Below are positions 9,899 through 18,115 of a stretch of DNA of 49,753 bases, piece by piece; the first letter of the stretch is position 1; every line of letters begins with the position of its first letter. The position numbers were made by a program, and so were the translations under genes. The notes beneath the pieces were generated by a model that saw only the letters and a program-made list of their open reading frames with translations, made no database searches and was not told the origin of the DNA. This DNA comes from Verrucomicrobiia bacterium (GTDB lineage Bacteria > Verrucomicrobiota > Verrucomicrobiia > Limisphaerales > DASXHY01). Where the stretch lies: the NCBI GenBank assembly GCA_035629175.1, contig DASPIL010000057.1, forward strand, positions 1-49,753, in the 5' to 3' direction.

Positions 9899-11137
9899 AT
9901 GGCGCACCTGAATGACAATTATTTGAAGCTTAAAGCCGGCTATCTCTTCCCTGAGATCGGGCGGCGTGTAAAAGCGTTTTGCGATGCAAACCCCGAGGCT
10001 GCAGCACGGCTGATTCGCTGCGGGATTGGCGACGTGACAGAACCGTTGCCGGCCGCTGTTGTCGCTTCCATGCACAAGGCCGTGGATGAAATGGCGAACC
10101 GCGGCACATTCAAGGGCTATGGTCCGGAACAGGGCTATGAATGGCTTCGCCGCGCGATAGCGCAGAACGACTTCCGGGATCGCGGCCTTGACGTGGCAGA
10201 CGATGAGATTTTTGTCAGTGACGGCTCGAAGTGCGATTGCGGAAACATCCTCGACATCCTGGGCCATCGCAACCGCATCGCGATCAGCGATCCTGTTTAC
10301 CCCGTGTATGTCGACACGAACGTGATGGCGGGGCATACAGGCGAAGCGAACGAAGCGGGCGCGTACAGCAAGCTGGTTTATCTGCCGTGCCGGCCATCCA
10401 ACGGATTCATTCCCACGCCGCCGAAACGGCACGTCGACGTGATTTACCTCTGTTCTCCAAACAACCCGACTGGAGCGGCCGCAACGCGCGAGCAATTGGA
10501 AGCCTGGGTGAAGTATGCGCTGGATCACAAGGCGATCATTCTCTTCGACGCGGCTTACGAGGCCTACATCACGGATCCCGCGATCCCGCACTCGATTTAC
10601 GAGATTCCTGGCGGACGGGAATGCGCCATTGAGTTTCGCAGTTTTTCGAAGAATGGCGGGTTCACAGGAACGCGCTGCGCTTTTACTGTCGTGCCGAAAT
10701 CCCTGCTGGCACAGACACGCTCGGGTGAGTTCAAGCCGCTTCACCCGCTCTGGTCGCGCCGGATGACAACCAAATTCAATGGCGTTTCATACGTGGTGCA
10801 GCGTGCCGCAGAAGCCTTGTATTCGCCTGAGGGCAAGGAGCAGGTCAAAGCGTTGATCGAGCATTACCTCGGGAACGCCGCAGTATTGCGAACCGGTGCA
10901 AAGAAGGCCGGCCTGAAGGTTTTCGGCGGCGTCAACGCGCCGTATATCTGGGTCCAAACGCCCAAGGGAATCACAAGCTGGGAAGCGTTTGATCGTATCC
11001 TCAACAAGGCGAACGTGGTGATCACGCCTGGCAGTGGATTCGGATCAAAGGGGGAAGGTTACTTCCGCATCAGTGCCTTCAACAGCCGCGCGAACGCGGA
11101 AGAGGTTGCCCGGCGGCTTCAGGAATTGAAATGGTGA
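9899..11137 (+). CDS. dapL: LL-diaminopimelate aminotransferase
   Basis: Converts tetrahydrodipicolinate to LL-2,6-diaminopimelate with glutamate as amino donor, bypassing the acyl-blocked DapD/C/E route. It feeds lysine and peptidoglycan synthesis. The protein is a PLP fold-type I aminotransferase. The N-terminus [21 protein letters not shown] and the segment [11 protein letters not shown] are characteristic of DapL, and the PLP lysine is in [15 protein letters not shown]. The ATG at 9899 gives 412 aa, the family length, and has a good GAGAGG site at 9887-9892 with 6-base spacing. An upstream frame to 9866 lacks support. DapL is typical of Verrucomicrobiota, Chlamydiota and plants, which helps place the organism. 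The gene converges on the HDOD regulator. Confidence 0.93.
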   Translation: MAHLNDNYLKLKAGYLFPEIGRRVKAFCDANPEAAARLIRCGIGDVTEPLPAAVVASMHKAVDEMANRGTFKGYGPEQGYEWLRRAIAQNDFRDRGLDVADDEIFVSDGSKCDCGNILDILGHRNRIAISDPVYPVYVDTNVMAGHTGEANEAGAYSKLVYLPCRPSNGFIPTPPKRHVDVIYLCSPNNPTGAAATREQLEAWVKYALDHKAIILFDAAYEAYITDPAIPHSIYEIPGGRECAIEFRSFSKNGGFTGTRCAFTVVPKSLLAQTRSGEFKPLHPLWSRRMTTKFNGVSYVVQRAAEALYSPEGKEQVKALIEHYLGNAAVLRTGAKKAGLKVFGGVNAPYIWVQTPKGITSWEAFDRILNKANVVITPGSGFGSKGEGYFRISAFNSRANAEEVARRLQELKW

Positions 11138-11164
11138 CGCGGGCTGGACGTTCAGGAGAACGGC

Positions 11165-12457
11165 TCAGTCCGTATGTCGCGACCCGATGAGCATGCTGGC
11201 CTCGTTCCGCCAGGTGGCCAGGCGATTGTCGCATCGGATTGCGGCGAGATAATTTACGTCGAGCTCCGCGCCGCGTCCGGGAATCGAGGTGTGCGAAAGT
11301 TCGTGCTCCAGGACGTTCGCGACATGAATTGCCCCCAAGGGTCCCAGCGTTCTGCAATCGCTTGCCGTGGGCTGATGATGAAATGCGACGGCTTCGACAA
11401 TCGACGCAGGCAAGCCCCAGAGTCCGAGAAGATATGCGGCGACTCCTGCGTGGGTTGCGCCCAAGACCTCCAACTCCGCTTCGTGCAGCGGAAGATTGCG
11501 TTCTGCCGCGATTGTGAGGGCCTTTTGAAAGTCTTCCGGCGTGCCGTCGGCGAGCATCAGTTTGCCAATGTCATGCAGCATGCCGGCGATGTAAGCATCC
11601 TCGACGTCGGACGGGTCGGCCTGCTCGTACTGCATGATCATGCAGGCGATGCGGCCGCACTTCATGCCGTGATCCCACAACTGGCTGACGGAGAAGCCCT
11701 TGAGGTTGGTGCGTTCGAAGCAGGAAAAGATGTGAGCTGACAGGACCAGGGAACGGACGGTTCCAAGGCCCAGGAACTGCACCGCTTCAAAAGGGCTTCC
11801 GACCTTTCGTGATAAACCGATCGCCGCGGAGTTTACGATCTGCAGCATCTTGGCCGTCATTCCCGGATCACGAGCAATGACACCAGCAATGTTTTCTACG
11901 GAGGGACTGTCGGAGTTCAGTTCCTTCATGACTTCCACGTAGAGCGAAGGGAAGCTGGGCAATGAACGGAATCTTCCAACGAGCGCGCGGATTTTTTCGT
12001 TCTGCAGGTATGCGTCCAGTCCTCGAATGCGCTCGAGGGTATTCTTGAGCGCTTTAAGGTCGAACGGCTTTGCGAGAAATTGGTGGGTCGAACCCAGCGA
12101 ACGCGCCACCTCCTCCTGGTCGTTCAATCCGGAAACCACGATGCGTGATGTGCCGGGAAAACGTTCGCGCGTGTGTGTGAGGAGTTCCAGTCCCGACATT
12201 CGCGGCATGCGCATGTCCGAAACCACGACGTCGAAGCTGCAGCGTTCCATCAGCGCGAGAGCGTCGTGGCCGCTCTCAGAGGTGCTCACGTCCCATTGCG
12301 CATCTCCTTCCAGCATTGCCTGGTACATCTGCAGGAGGATGGGATTGTCTTCAACAAAGAGTATCCGTTTCTTCATCGATCCAACCAGTGTCGCAGTCTG
12401 CGGAGAAGCTGAAATCTGTCCGGCTCGAGCCGGCTGGCTGTCAATCCCGGCGTTCAC
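11165..12457 (-). CDS. Response regulator with HDOD output domain
   Basis: A 430-aa cytoplasmic protein with a receiver domain (about 28-150; phosphoacceptor Asp81 in FDVVVSDMRMPRMSG, conserved Lys in FLAKPFDL) and an HDOD domain (about 165-385; LPSFPSLYVEVMKEL, then AGMLHDIGKLMLADG and AFHHQP). HDOD proteins usually act as scaffolds in chemotaxis, stress or cyclic-di-GMP signalling rather than as phosphodiesterases. The GTG start at 12457 overlaps the TGA of the upstream kinase in a GTGA, which suggests translational coupling. The ATG at 12376 (MKKRILFVEDN) is an equally plausible start that begins exactly at the receiver domain. It is almost certainly co-transcribed with the receiver-kinase gene. 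Confidence 0.87.
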   Translation of the reverse strand: MNAGIDSQPARAGQISASPQTATLVGSMKKRILFVEDNPILLQMYQAMLEGDAQWDVSTSESGHDALALMERCSFDVVVSDMRMPRMSGLELLTHTRERFPGTSRIVVSGLNDQEEVARSLGSTHQFLAKPFDLKALKNTLERIRGLDAYLQNEKIRALVGRFRSLPSFPSLYVEVMKELNSDSPSVENIAGVIARDPGMTAKMLQIVNSAAIGLSRKVGSPFEAVQFLGLGTVRSLVLSAHIFSCFERTNLKGFSVSQLWDHGMKCGRIACMIMQYEQADPSDVEDAYIAGMLHDIGKLMLADGTPEDFQKALTIAAERNLPLHEAELEVLGATHAGVAAYLLGLWGLPASIVEAVAFHHQPTASDCRTLGPLGAIHVANVLEHELSHTSIPGRGAELDVNYLAAIRCDNRLATWRNEASMLIGSRHTD

Positions 12458-13734
12458 TTCATCAACCTTGCGCCGGGCAGATATACCGTGAAGGTGGTAC
12501 CTTTTCCGATCTGCGTGCGAACATGCAATGCTCCCCGGCCTTCGCGAACGAGTCTTTGGACAATATTCAGCCCCAGGCCGGTTCCCTGTTTTGCGCCCTT
12601 GGTTGTGAAGAAGGGCTGGAAAATGCGCGGAAGAACTTCCGTTGGAATTCCCGGGCCGGTATCGCTCACCGACACCTGCAACACGGGCGTGCCGTTGTCA
12701 AAACCTTCCACGTTGATGAAGCGGTTCTCGGCGTCGTCGCGGAATGCCGCCAGGTCCAGCGGCTCATAAAGGACAGTTCCTGAGATGACGACATGATGCG
12801 CGATCGGCGTGCATTGAAACGCGTTGATGATCAGATTCAGCAACACCTGGATCAGGTCGGTGCCGTTGATCTTCACCCCGATGTCTTCGGCCAGCGGTTG
12901 CATCACGAACGTGTTCTGCTGCAGGGCAGGGTGGACATTCACCAGGTGCTGGAGATCCGCGAGCAACTGGTTTACTCCAACGCGCGGCGCCTCGTCGGAT
13001 TGCTTGCGAAGGAAACCCAGGTAACGGCGGGAAATCTCGATGCAGTTGGTGATCTGCCGGGTGATGATCTTCAGGCGCTCCTTGAGGAAATCGACGTCCT
13101 CTCGCCCAAGATTCGACGCCCCGTTGAACCGCTGGTTCATGAGTTGAACGAACCCGGAAATCACCGTGAGCGGGCCGTTGATGTCGTGGAGAATGCTCGC
13201 GTAAATTTCTCCGCGCGTGTTCGCAATCTGCTCTTCGATCCGCTGGTTCTGCAGTTCCATCAACAACCCCTGCAGCTTCTCCTCGTTATCGTGAATCTCG
13301 CTTTCGAGCGTCCGCCGCTGCATCGCATGGCTGACCGCCGCGCGGACCGTCGACAAGTCGAAAGGCTTGTTGATGTAGTCACAGGCGCGCAGGCGCAGGG
13401 CCTGGCGGATCGTGTCAGTGGTCTCGAAAGCCGTCATCATAATGACCTGGACGTCGGGACTGACCGCCTTCAATCGCTCCAGCGTTTCAATGCCTGACAT
13501 TCCCGTCATGCGAATATCGAGCACAGCCACGTCGACAGTGTTATCCTGCGCGAGTTCAATTGCCTGCGAACCGCTGTCAGCCATCAGGATGTGGTAATCG
13601 TCCTTGAAAATAACACGCAGCGACTGGCGCGGACCCTCCTCGTCATCAACAATCAGCAGGGTGCCGCGCCGGGTTCGAGCCCCGGCACAGTCACCGCTTA
13701 TTTCAACGAAATCGGATGCAACAGATGACGGCAT
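12454..13734 (-). CDS. Receiver-histidine kinase fusion
   Basis: A cytoplasmic protein of 426 aa from the ATG at 13734. Receiver domain about 24-140 (LLIVDDEEGPRQSLR, phosphoacceptor in VDVAVLDIRMTGMSG, Lys in YINKPFDLS); a short coiled coil; HisKA-like helix with the histidine in YASILHDINGPLTVISGF; HATPase with NLIINAFQC, VSDTGPGIP and GTGLGLNIVQRL. A receiver ahead of a kinase suggests it takes a phosphoryl signal from another kinase and retunes its own activity. The frame is open back to 13800, but that extra part is read from the palindrome at 13754-13794, so the internal start is preferred. Its stop overlaps the GTG of the HDOD regulator, the probable output partner. Confidence 0.86.
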   Translation of the reverse strand: MPSSVASDFVEISGDCAGARTRRGTLLIVDDEEGPRQSLRVIFKDDYHILMADSGSQAIELAQDNTVDVAVLDIRMTGMSGIETLERLKAVSPDVQVIMMTAFETTDTIRQALRLRACDYINKPFDLSTVRAAVSHAMQRRTLESEIHDNEEKLQGLLMELQNQRIEEQIANTRGEIYASILHDINGPLTVISGFVQLMNQRFNGASNLGREDVDFLKERLKIITRQITNCIEISRRYLGFLRKQSDEAPRVGVNQLLADLQHLVNVHPALQQNTFVMQPLAEDIGVKINGTDLIQVLLNLIINAFQCTPIAHHVVISGTVLYEPLDLAAFRDDAENRFINVEGFDNGTPVLQVSVSDTGPGIPTEVLPRIFQPFFTTKGAKQGTGLGLNIVQRLVREGRGALHVRTQIGKGTTFTVYLPGARLMK

Positions 13735-13753
13735 ATGTCCATGAGACCACGAC

Positions 13754-13794
13754 TGAGCGGTCAGCTCAGTGAATCGGCGTAAGCGCCGACCGCT
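13754..13794. repeat. Nested REP-like palindrome between tmk-like and kinase genes
   Basis: An outer 7-bp inverted repeat (AGCGGTC at 13756-13762 with GACCGCT at 13788-13794) encloses CGGCG-TAAG-CGCCG (13775-13788). A third arm, TGAGC/GCTCA, uses 13754-13768. The arms overlap, so alternative folds are possible. On the minus strand this lies between the upstream thymidylate-kinase-like gene and the receiver-kinase start at 13734. It could attenuate or insulate expression, or simply be a dispersed palindromic repeat like those at 15427-15526 and 35184-35256. Confidence 0.6.
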
Positions 13795-13850
13795 GAACAC
13801 TTTTTTCGGTCATGGGGAACACGGGATTCACCCCGCCGCCCCATCTTGAA

Positions 13851-14582
13851 CTACCTGCCTGCCAACACCCGCCCTATCTTGCGCCGCAACTCGCCGGTAA
13901 CGGCATCCACGGAACGATTGCTGTTCACAATGGTAAAGCCGTAAGTCTTTTGCAACTGCCGAAAGGCGCCCTTCATTGCGGTCTGATACTGTACAAAGCT
14001 GTCGAAGAGGTCACGCGATAATCCCAGGTCCATGCCGCTTTCCCAATAATCCAGGGTCGCGTTCTTCGAAAGATTTCGCTGAACCAGCTCCTCCGCATCC
14101 ACTTCAAGATAGAAAACCGCGTCGGGTTCGAGTGCGATTCCATACAGGTTTTTCAGCCACGTTTCATCCATTCCCCGCACCATGTCCCGGGCCATCAGCG
14201 TGTAGATGTAACGGTCCGCGAGCACAATGAATCCCGCCTTGAGCGCCGGCAGAATGATGTTCTCGAGCTGATCAGCGAAATCGGTCGCATAAAACAACCC
14301 AAGGGTCGTGCGGCTCAGAATATTCCCGCCCTGCGCGCGCTCCAGTTCCTCGCTGACGAGGGTCGACCGCTTCAATCCGACCTGAACCGTCGCGTGTCCC
14401 GTCGTTTCCAGCCATTCGACCAGCCGCGCAATCTGTGTCGAACGCCCGGAACCGTCCGCTCCCTCGACCACGATCAGCTTGCCCACAAGCTCTTCGAGCT
14501 CAACGCCCGGAATGCCGTGCCCATAAAAGTTCCGCGGGCCTGCCGGCGGGACGACGATGTGATGCCTTTTCCGCGGCTTCAT
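13851..14582 (-). CDS. Thymidylate-kinase-like P-loop kinase (second of a tandem pair)
   Basis: A 243-aa P-loop kinase of the TMPK superfamily. Walker A is VEGADGSGRSTQ, with Arg replacing the usual Lys before Ser-Thr, and the DRY motif is in VLADRYIYTLMARDMVRG. True dTMP kinases normally follow DRY with a Ser-x-x-Ala-Tyr-Gln type segment; here the Tyr-Gln is missing, so substrate and even activity are uncertain. It shares with its neighbour a C-terminal block of the form W/F-E-x-GMDL-x-LS-x-D, about residues 180-192. It overlaps the upstream paralog in an ATGA. The first 30 or so residues (MKPRKRHHIVVPPAGP onward) are basic and unlike the paralog. The Walker Lys-to-Arg change suggests weak catalysis or a regulatory role beside the paralog. 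Confidence 0.8.
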   Translation of the reverse strand: MKPRKRHHIVVPPAGPRNFYGHGIPGVELEELVGKLIVVEGADGSGRSTQIARLVEWLETTGHATVQVGLKRSTLVSEELERAQGGNILSRTTLGLFYATDFADQLENIILPALKAGFIVLADRYIYTLMARDMVRGMDETWLKNLYGIALEPDAVFYLEVDAEELVQRNLSKNATLDYWESGMDLGLSRDLFDSFVQYQTAMKGAFRQLQKTYGFTIVNSNRSVDAVTGELRRKIGRVLAGR

Positions 14583-15325
14583 TCGACAGGTTCATCCTCC
14601 AGGTCCACCACCCGGCCAACCTTCCGGGCCGGCGGCAAGGGCAATGGACTCCTGCGCTTGAAGGCTGAGAGCTTGATGCGTTCGCTCAGTAATTGGCGCA
14701 CGATTCCCTGCTGTGCCTCAACGCGCTGATTGGCATCGATGACAATGAACTGGAACTCCGTGCTCATCGCCAGGTATTGCTCGAGGATGCGCCCCTGAAA
14801 TATCCGGAAGCTCTCATAGGGATCGCTTGAGAGCCGCAAATCCATTCCCGCCTCGAAGAACTTGAGCTTCGGCCGGCCTTCCAGGATGCGATTCAATGAA
14901 ACTTCGAGGTCGGCCTTGAAGAAGAACGTGATGTCTGGAAGCGCGGCGAAATTATACATTCCGCGCACCCATTGCGGCGGGCAACCCCGAACCACGTCGC
15001 GCGCGAACGCCGTGAAAATGTAGCGGTCGCAAAGCACCACGTAACCTGCGCGCAGCAACGGCAGCAGATGCCGTTCATAGCGATCCGCGAAATCGGTTGC
15101 GTGGATGAGGCTGAAGGTCGTGGGTGTGAGCAGTTCTCGTTTTTTTCCTTTGCTCGTGGCAGACTTCACGAGTTCGGAGGAGTTCCATTCGCTGAAATAA
15201 ACGCGAATCCCTTCGGCTTCCAACCAGCGTTTTAGCAGGTAAATTTGCGTCGATTTTCCGGATCCGTCCAATCCTTCCACTGCGATCAGCCGCCCGGGAA
15301 AATTGAGTTCCGCAAAAGTTTTCAT
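14579..15325 (-). CDS. Thymidylate-kinase-like P-loop kinase (first of a tandem pair)
   Basis: A 248-aa TMPK-superfamily kinase from the ATG at 15325 (MKTFAELNFPGRLIAVEG); the frame is open to 15367, but those extra residues precede the family N-terminus. Walker A is intact (EGLDGSGKSTQ), and DRY occurs in VLCDRYIFTAFARDVVRG. As in the downstream paralog, the Ala-Tyr-Gln segment of classical dTMP kinases is replaced by ARD. The C-terminus ends in a basic and acidic tail (KRRSPLPLPPARK to DLEDEPVE). Coupled by a 4-base ATGA overlap to the second copy. It may be the catalytic half of a heterodimer or a nucleotide kinase with altered specificity; an annotation of simple dTMP kinase is possible but unproven. 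Confidence 0.82.
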   Translation of the reverse strand: MKTFAELNFPGRLIAVEGLDGSGKSTQIYLLKRWLEAEGIRVYFSEWNSSELVKSATSKGKKRELLTPTTFSLIHATDFADRYERHLLPLLRAGYVVLCDRYIFTAFARDVVRGCPPQWVRGMYNFAALPDITFFFKADLEVSLNRILEGRPKLKFFEAGMDLRLSSDPYESFRIFQGRILEQYLAMSTEFQFIVIDANQRVEAQQGIVRQLLSERIKLSAFKRRSPLPLPPARKVGRVVDLEDEPVE

Positions 15326-15426
15326 CGAATCGTTCGCAGAAACTAGATCTTTGCAGGGGCAACACAATGTTTTTCAAGCAGACGCGCGCTGCCCGCCGGA
15401 CAGGCCTCCTTGTCTGCCGCGAAGCC

Positions 15427-15528
15427 GGGCTTCCAGCCCTCGGGCGGAAGGATGCCTGGGGCCGAGCATATTATCGATTTTCGGCGCCCCTCCGAGGCCT
15501 GCGGTTTTCCGGGCGGCAAGATGCCGGA
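15427..15528. repeat. Palindrome- and repeat-rich intergenic segment
   Basis: Between the tmk-like pair and the Gfo/Idh terminator lie GGGCT-TCC-AGCCC (15427-15439) and CGGCA-AGA-TGCCG (15514-15526). Two imperfect direct copies of an 18-base unit, GGGCGGAAGGATGCCTGG at 15442-15459 and a close relative at 15511-15528, surround an AT-richer core. This looks like decayed dispersed-repeat DNA. No protein-like sequence was found in it. Confidence 0.5.
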
Positions 15529-15547
15529 CGGTACGGCGTTGCCAACG

Positions 15548-15574
15548 AAAAAGCCGTGGACCGGAGTCCACGGC
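15548..15574 (-). terminator. Rho-independent terminator of the Gfo/Idh gene
   Basis: Read on the minus strand, GCCGTGGAC-TCCG-GTCCACGGC forms a perfect 9-bp stem with a tetraloop (15553-15574) followed immediately by five T (15552-15548). It sits 26 bases past the Gfo/Idh stop at 15601. It is the clearest intrinsic terminator in the window. Confidence 0.88.
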
Positions 15575-15600
15575 AAATGTCTGCGTTCCAGCGACCGGGC

Positions 15601-17034
15601 CTAGACTTTCCAGCCAGCGCGATAATCGCGTTTGACGAATTTGGCTGCCTCAGGCGCATTCTTGGCTCGCATGTTCGGGCCGTCCCACTCGAGTTTCTTG
15701 CCCACGCGCATCGCGACGCATCCGAGGAGCATGATCTCAGTCAGATCCGCCGCGATGTCGAAGTTCGAGAAGCACATTCCAGGCTTGGTGTCACGGATCG
15801 CCTGCAACCATTCGAGGTGCTGGCGGGCGTCAGCGTCACCCTTGAACGGATTACGCGGAAGCGTGACCGGAATGGCGCTCACCGCTTCATGGCGGCTGTA
15901 ATGCACCAGCTTTTCCTCGCCCTTCAATTTCACGTAGAAACGCGTGCCGTAGTCGTCGTCGGAAAAGATCTGTCCCTTGTCGCCGATAATCAAACAACCG
16001 CTCCCGGGAACTTCACCGCGCGCAGCTTCAACATCCGCGGTCAGTTCCTTCGAAGGTTTGTTGCTGCCGTCGTGCCCGCCGCGGGCGCCGTCCTTTGGCT
16101 TGCCGCCGTCGTACCACCAAAACGTCAGCGCCGGCATTTCGGCCCGGGCAGGGAATTGGAAGCGGATCTTCGAGCCGAGCGGGTAGGTTTCCCCGTTCAT
16201 GCCTGAGGTTTCGGATTCAATTTCCGTCGGAAAACCCATCTTCAAAGCTCGGAAAGGCATGTTCACCGTATGGCATGCCATATCGCCGAGAGCTCCCGTG
16301 CCGAAATCCACCCAGCCGCGCCAGTTAAACGCATGATACGCACCCTTCTTGTAAGGCCGCATCTGGGCCGGGCCAATCCAAAGATCCCAGTCCAGACCTT
16401 CCGGGATAGGATCCGATCCTTCCGGGCGGCCCATGCCTTGCGGCCAGATTGGGCGATTACTCCAAACGTGGGCTTCACGGACGGGGCCGATGAGGCCGGC
16501 CTGAATCACTTCAACCGCGCGGCGCAATCCGTCCTCGGCGCTGCCCTGGTTGCCCATCTGTGAAATGACCTTGTGCTCCCGCGCCAGGTCGCGCAAGCGG
16601 CGAGCTTCGTGAATCGTCTGGGTCAGGGGCTTCTGGCAATAAATGTGTTTGTCGAGCTGAATGGCTGCGGAAGCGGCCACCGCATGGAAGTGGTCAGGCG
16701 TCGCGACAATGACCGCATCGATCGACTTGCTCATGTCGTCGAACATCTTGCGATAATCGTGATAGAACTTCGCCTTCGGGTATTTCTTGAGCTGGCCTGC
16801 GCAATGATTCTGGTCAGCGTCGCACAGGGCGACGATGTTTTCAGTCGCGCAATGATCCGTGTCGCTGGCGCCCTTGCCCGCGGCTCCGATCGTCGCGATG
16901 TTGATCTTGCTGTTGAGGTTTTGGCCGCGCAACAGTGCCGGAACGCCAAAGGTGACGGCGGTTGCAGCTAGGGCGCTGGTCTTCAGGAAGCGCCGACGAT
17001 TGACGGCGAACGAGGAGGATTTGGATGATTTCAT
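15601..17034 (-). CDS. Tat-exported Gfo/Idh/MocA oxidoreductase
   Basis: A 477-aa NAD(P)-dependent sugar oxidoreductase. The N-terminus has a Tat signal (NRRRFLKTSALAATAVTFG, about residues 11-29), so it is folded with its cofactor and exported. The Rossmann region starts IATIGAAGKG and includes IVATPDHFHAV; the family EKP motif appears as CQKP, a conservative change near the cofactor. The C-terminal domain contains WIGPAQMRPY, NWRGWVDFGTGALGDM and the ACHTVNMP segment typical of this exported subgroup. The ATG at 17034 begins the Tat signal; the frame runs on to 18066, but that part is antisense to the isomerase gene. It is divergent from the TIM-barrel gene and has a strong terminator, so it is probably a single-gene unit. 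The substrate is unknown. Confidence 0.9.
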   Translation of the reverse strand: MKSSKSSSFAVNRRRFLKTSALAATAVTFGVPALLRGQNLNSKINIATIGAAGKGASDTDHCATENIVALCDADQNHCAGQLKKYPKAKFYHDYRKMFDDMSKSIDAVIVATPDHFHAVAASAAIQLDKHIYCQKPLTQTIHEARRLRDLAREHKVISQMGNQGSAEDGLRRAVEVIQAGLIGPVREAHVWSNRPIWPQGMGRPEGSDPIPEGLDWDLWIGPAQMRPYKKGAYHAFNWRGWVDFGTGALGDMACHTVNMPFRALKMGFPTEIESETSGMNGETYPLGSKIRFQFPARAEMPALTFWWYDGGKPKDGARGGHDGSNKPSKELTADVEAARGEVPGSGCLIIGDKGQIFSDDDYGTRFYVKLKGEEKLVHYSRHEAVSAIPVTLPRNPFKGDADARQHLEWLQAIRDTKPGMCFSNFDIAADLTEIMLLGCVAMRVGKKLEWDGPNMRAKNAPEAAKFVKRDYRAGWKV

Positions 17035-17088
17035 GAAAGATTTTCGAGACGTGATCAGTTTTGCCGCAGGGCACGAGTCATTAATTCT

Positions 17089-17137
17089 CAGGATCGCTTT
17101 CGGCCAAGTTTGCGTTTGGCAGACGTCAGCGATCCTG
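17089..17137. promoter_or_regulatory. Extended inverted repeat in the divergent intergenic region
   Basis: CAGGATCGCT (17089-17098) and AGCGATCCTG (17128-17137) form a perfect 10-bp inverted repeat, with GCCAA/TTGGC (17104-17108 and 17116-17120) nested inside. It lies between the start of the Gfo/Idh gene (17034, minus) and the isomerase gene (17173, plus). It is either a shared operator or a leader hairpin of the isomerase mRNA. No clear -35/-10 pair was assigned. Confidence 0.5.
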
Positions 17138-17172
17138 CCATGGTTTCCGCGATTTCGAAACGAGTTTTTGTT

Positions 17173-18045
17173 ATGAGCACCAAAAAAGTTCTCCTGTCCG
17201 CCCTGTTCACCGGTATCGCATGTGTCGCGCCGGTCCAGGCTGAACCCATTCCGGAATCCTGCCGAACGTTCGGATTTGCTGTCGGCTGCCAGGCATGGAC
17301 GTTCAATCGCTTCTCCGTATTCGAGACGATCGACAAGACTATCGAAGCGGGCGGAAAGGTCATTGAACTCTACCCCGGACAGCGACTCAGCGCCGCGGAA
17401 CCGGATGTTAAGTTCGACCACAACGCGCCTGCAGCCGTGATCGAAAAGGTAAAGGCTCGCCTCGCCGAGCGCGGCCTTAAGGCTGTCAATTACGGCGTTG
17501 TCGATATTCCCAGGGATGAAGCCGGCGCCCGGAAAGTATTCGAACTGGCCAAGGCGTTGAACCTGTACGCCATCACCACGGAATCCGTGGGCGCAATCGA
17601 TACCATCGAAAAGCTGGCCAAGGAATTCGACATTCGGGTGGGAATCCATAATCATCCGCGCAGGGCAAACGACGCCAATTACAAGGTGTGGGATCCGAAC
17701 TACGTCCTGAGCGTTGTCAAAAACCGGGATGAGCGGCTCGGGGCGGCAGCCGATACGGGCCATTGGGTGCGGTCGGGCCTGAATCCGGTGGAATGCCTGA
17801 AGATCCTGGAAGGCCGGATCGTCAGTTCGCACCTGAAGGATCTGAACGAAAAGTCCTCGACTGCCCACGATGTGCCCTATGGCAATGGCGTTTCCAACAT
17901 CCCGGGAATTCTCGACGAACTGAAGCGGCAGAAATTTGTGGGGAACATTTCCGTCGAGTACGAGCACAATTGGGAAAACAATGTATCGGACGCGGCCCAA
18001 TGTATAGGATTTGTCCGCGGGTATGGTGCCCGCTTCAATCCGTAA
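17173..18045 (+). CDS. Exported sugar isomerase/epimerase, xylose-isomerase-like TIM barrel
   Basis: A 290-aa protein with a Sec-type signal peptide (MSTKKVLLSALFTGIACVAP, likely cut after VQA) and an AP-endonuclease-2/xylose-isomerase TIM barrel. Probable metal ligands or catalytic residues lie at strand ends: Glu in AITTESVGA, His in VGIHNHPRR, Asp/His in AAADTGHW, His in SSHLKD and Glu in SVEYEHNW. Relatives isomerise or epimerise sugars, and some act on 3-keto-sugars. The ATG at 17173 is chosen because it starts the signal peptide; the frame is open upstream to a TTG at 17110. It is the first gene of a plus-strand run with DoxX, a second Gfo/Idh and a discoidin-like protein. Confidence 0.86.
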   Translation: MSTKKVLLSALFTGIACVAPVQAEPIPESCRTFGFAVGCQAWTFNRFSVFETIDKTIEAGGKVIELYPGQRLSAAEPDVKFDHNAPAAVIEKVKARLAERGLKAVNYGVVDIPRDEAGARKVFELAKALNLYAITTESVGAIDTIEKLAKEFDIRVGIHNHPRRANDANYKVWDPNYVLSVVKNRDERLGAAADTGHWVRSGLNPVECLKILEGRIVSSHLKDLNEKSSTAHDVPYGNGVSNIPGILDELKRQKFVGNISVEYEHNWENNVSDAAQCIGFVRGYGARFNP

Positions 18046-18054
18046 CCTGAATAA

Positions 18055-18093
18055 CGGCGAACGCATCTGCGTCCATTTGCGTGCGGTTCGCCG
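18055..18093 (+). repeat. Intergenic hairpin before the DoxX gene
   Basis: CGGCGAAC (18055-18062) pairs with GTTCGCCG (18086-18093), an 8-bp stem with a 23-base loop, between the isomerase stop and the DoxX start. There is no T tract. It may be an mRNA processing or stability element rather than a terminator, since the same operon appears to continue. Confidence 0.4.
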
Positions 18094-18115
18094 GTGAACG
18101 GCAGAAGATCAAAGC

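Noticed and set aside
13735-13800. Longer start for the receiver-kinase at 13800
   Set aside because: The extra 22 codons are read from a palindromic repeat and precede the conserved domain with no ribosome site.
17035-18066. Upstream extension of the minus-strand Gfo/Idh frame to give 821 residues
   Set aside because: The extension is antisense to the TIM-barrel isomerase, whose reading has a signal peptide and family motifs, while the Tat signal marks the true start at 17034.
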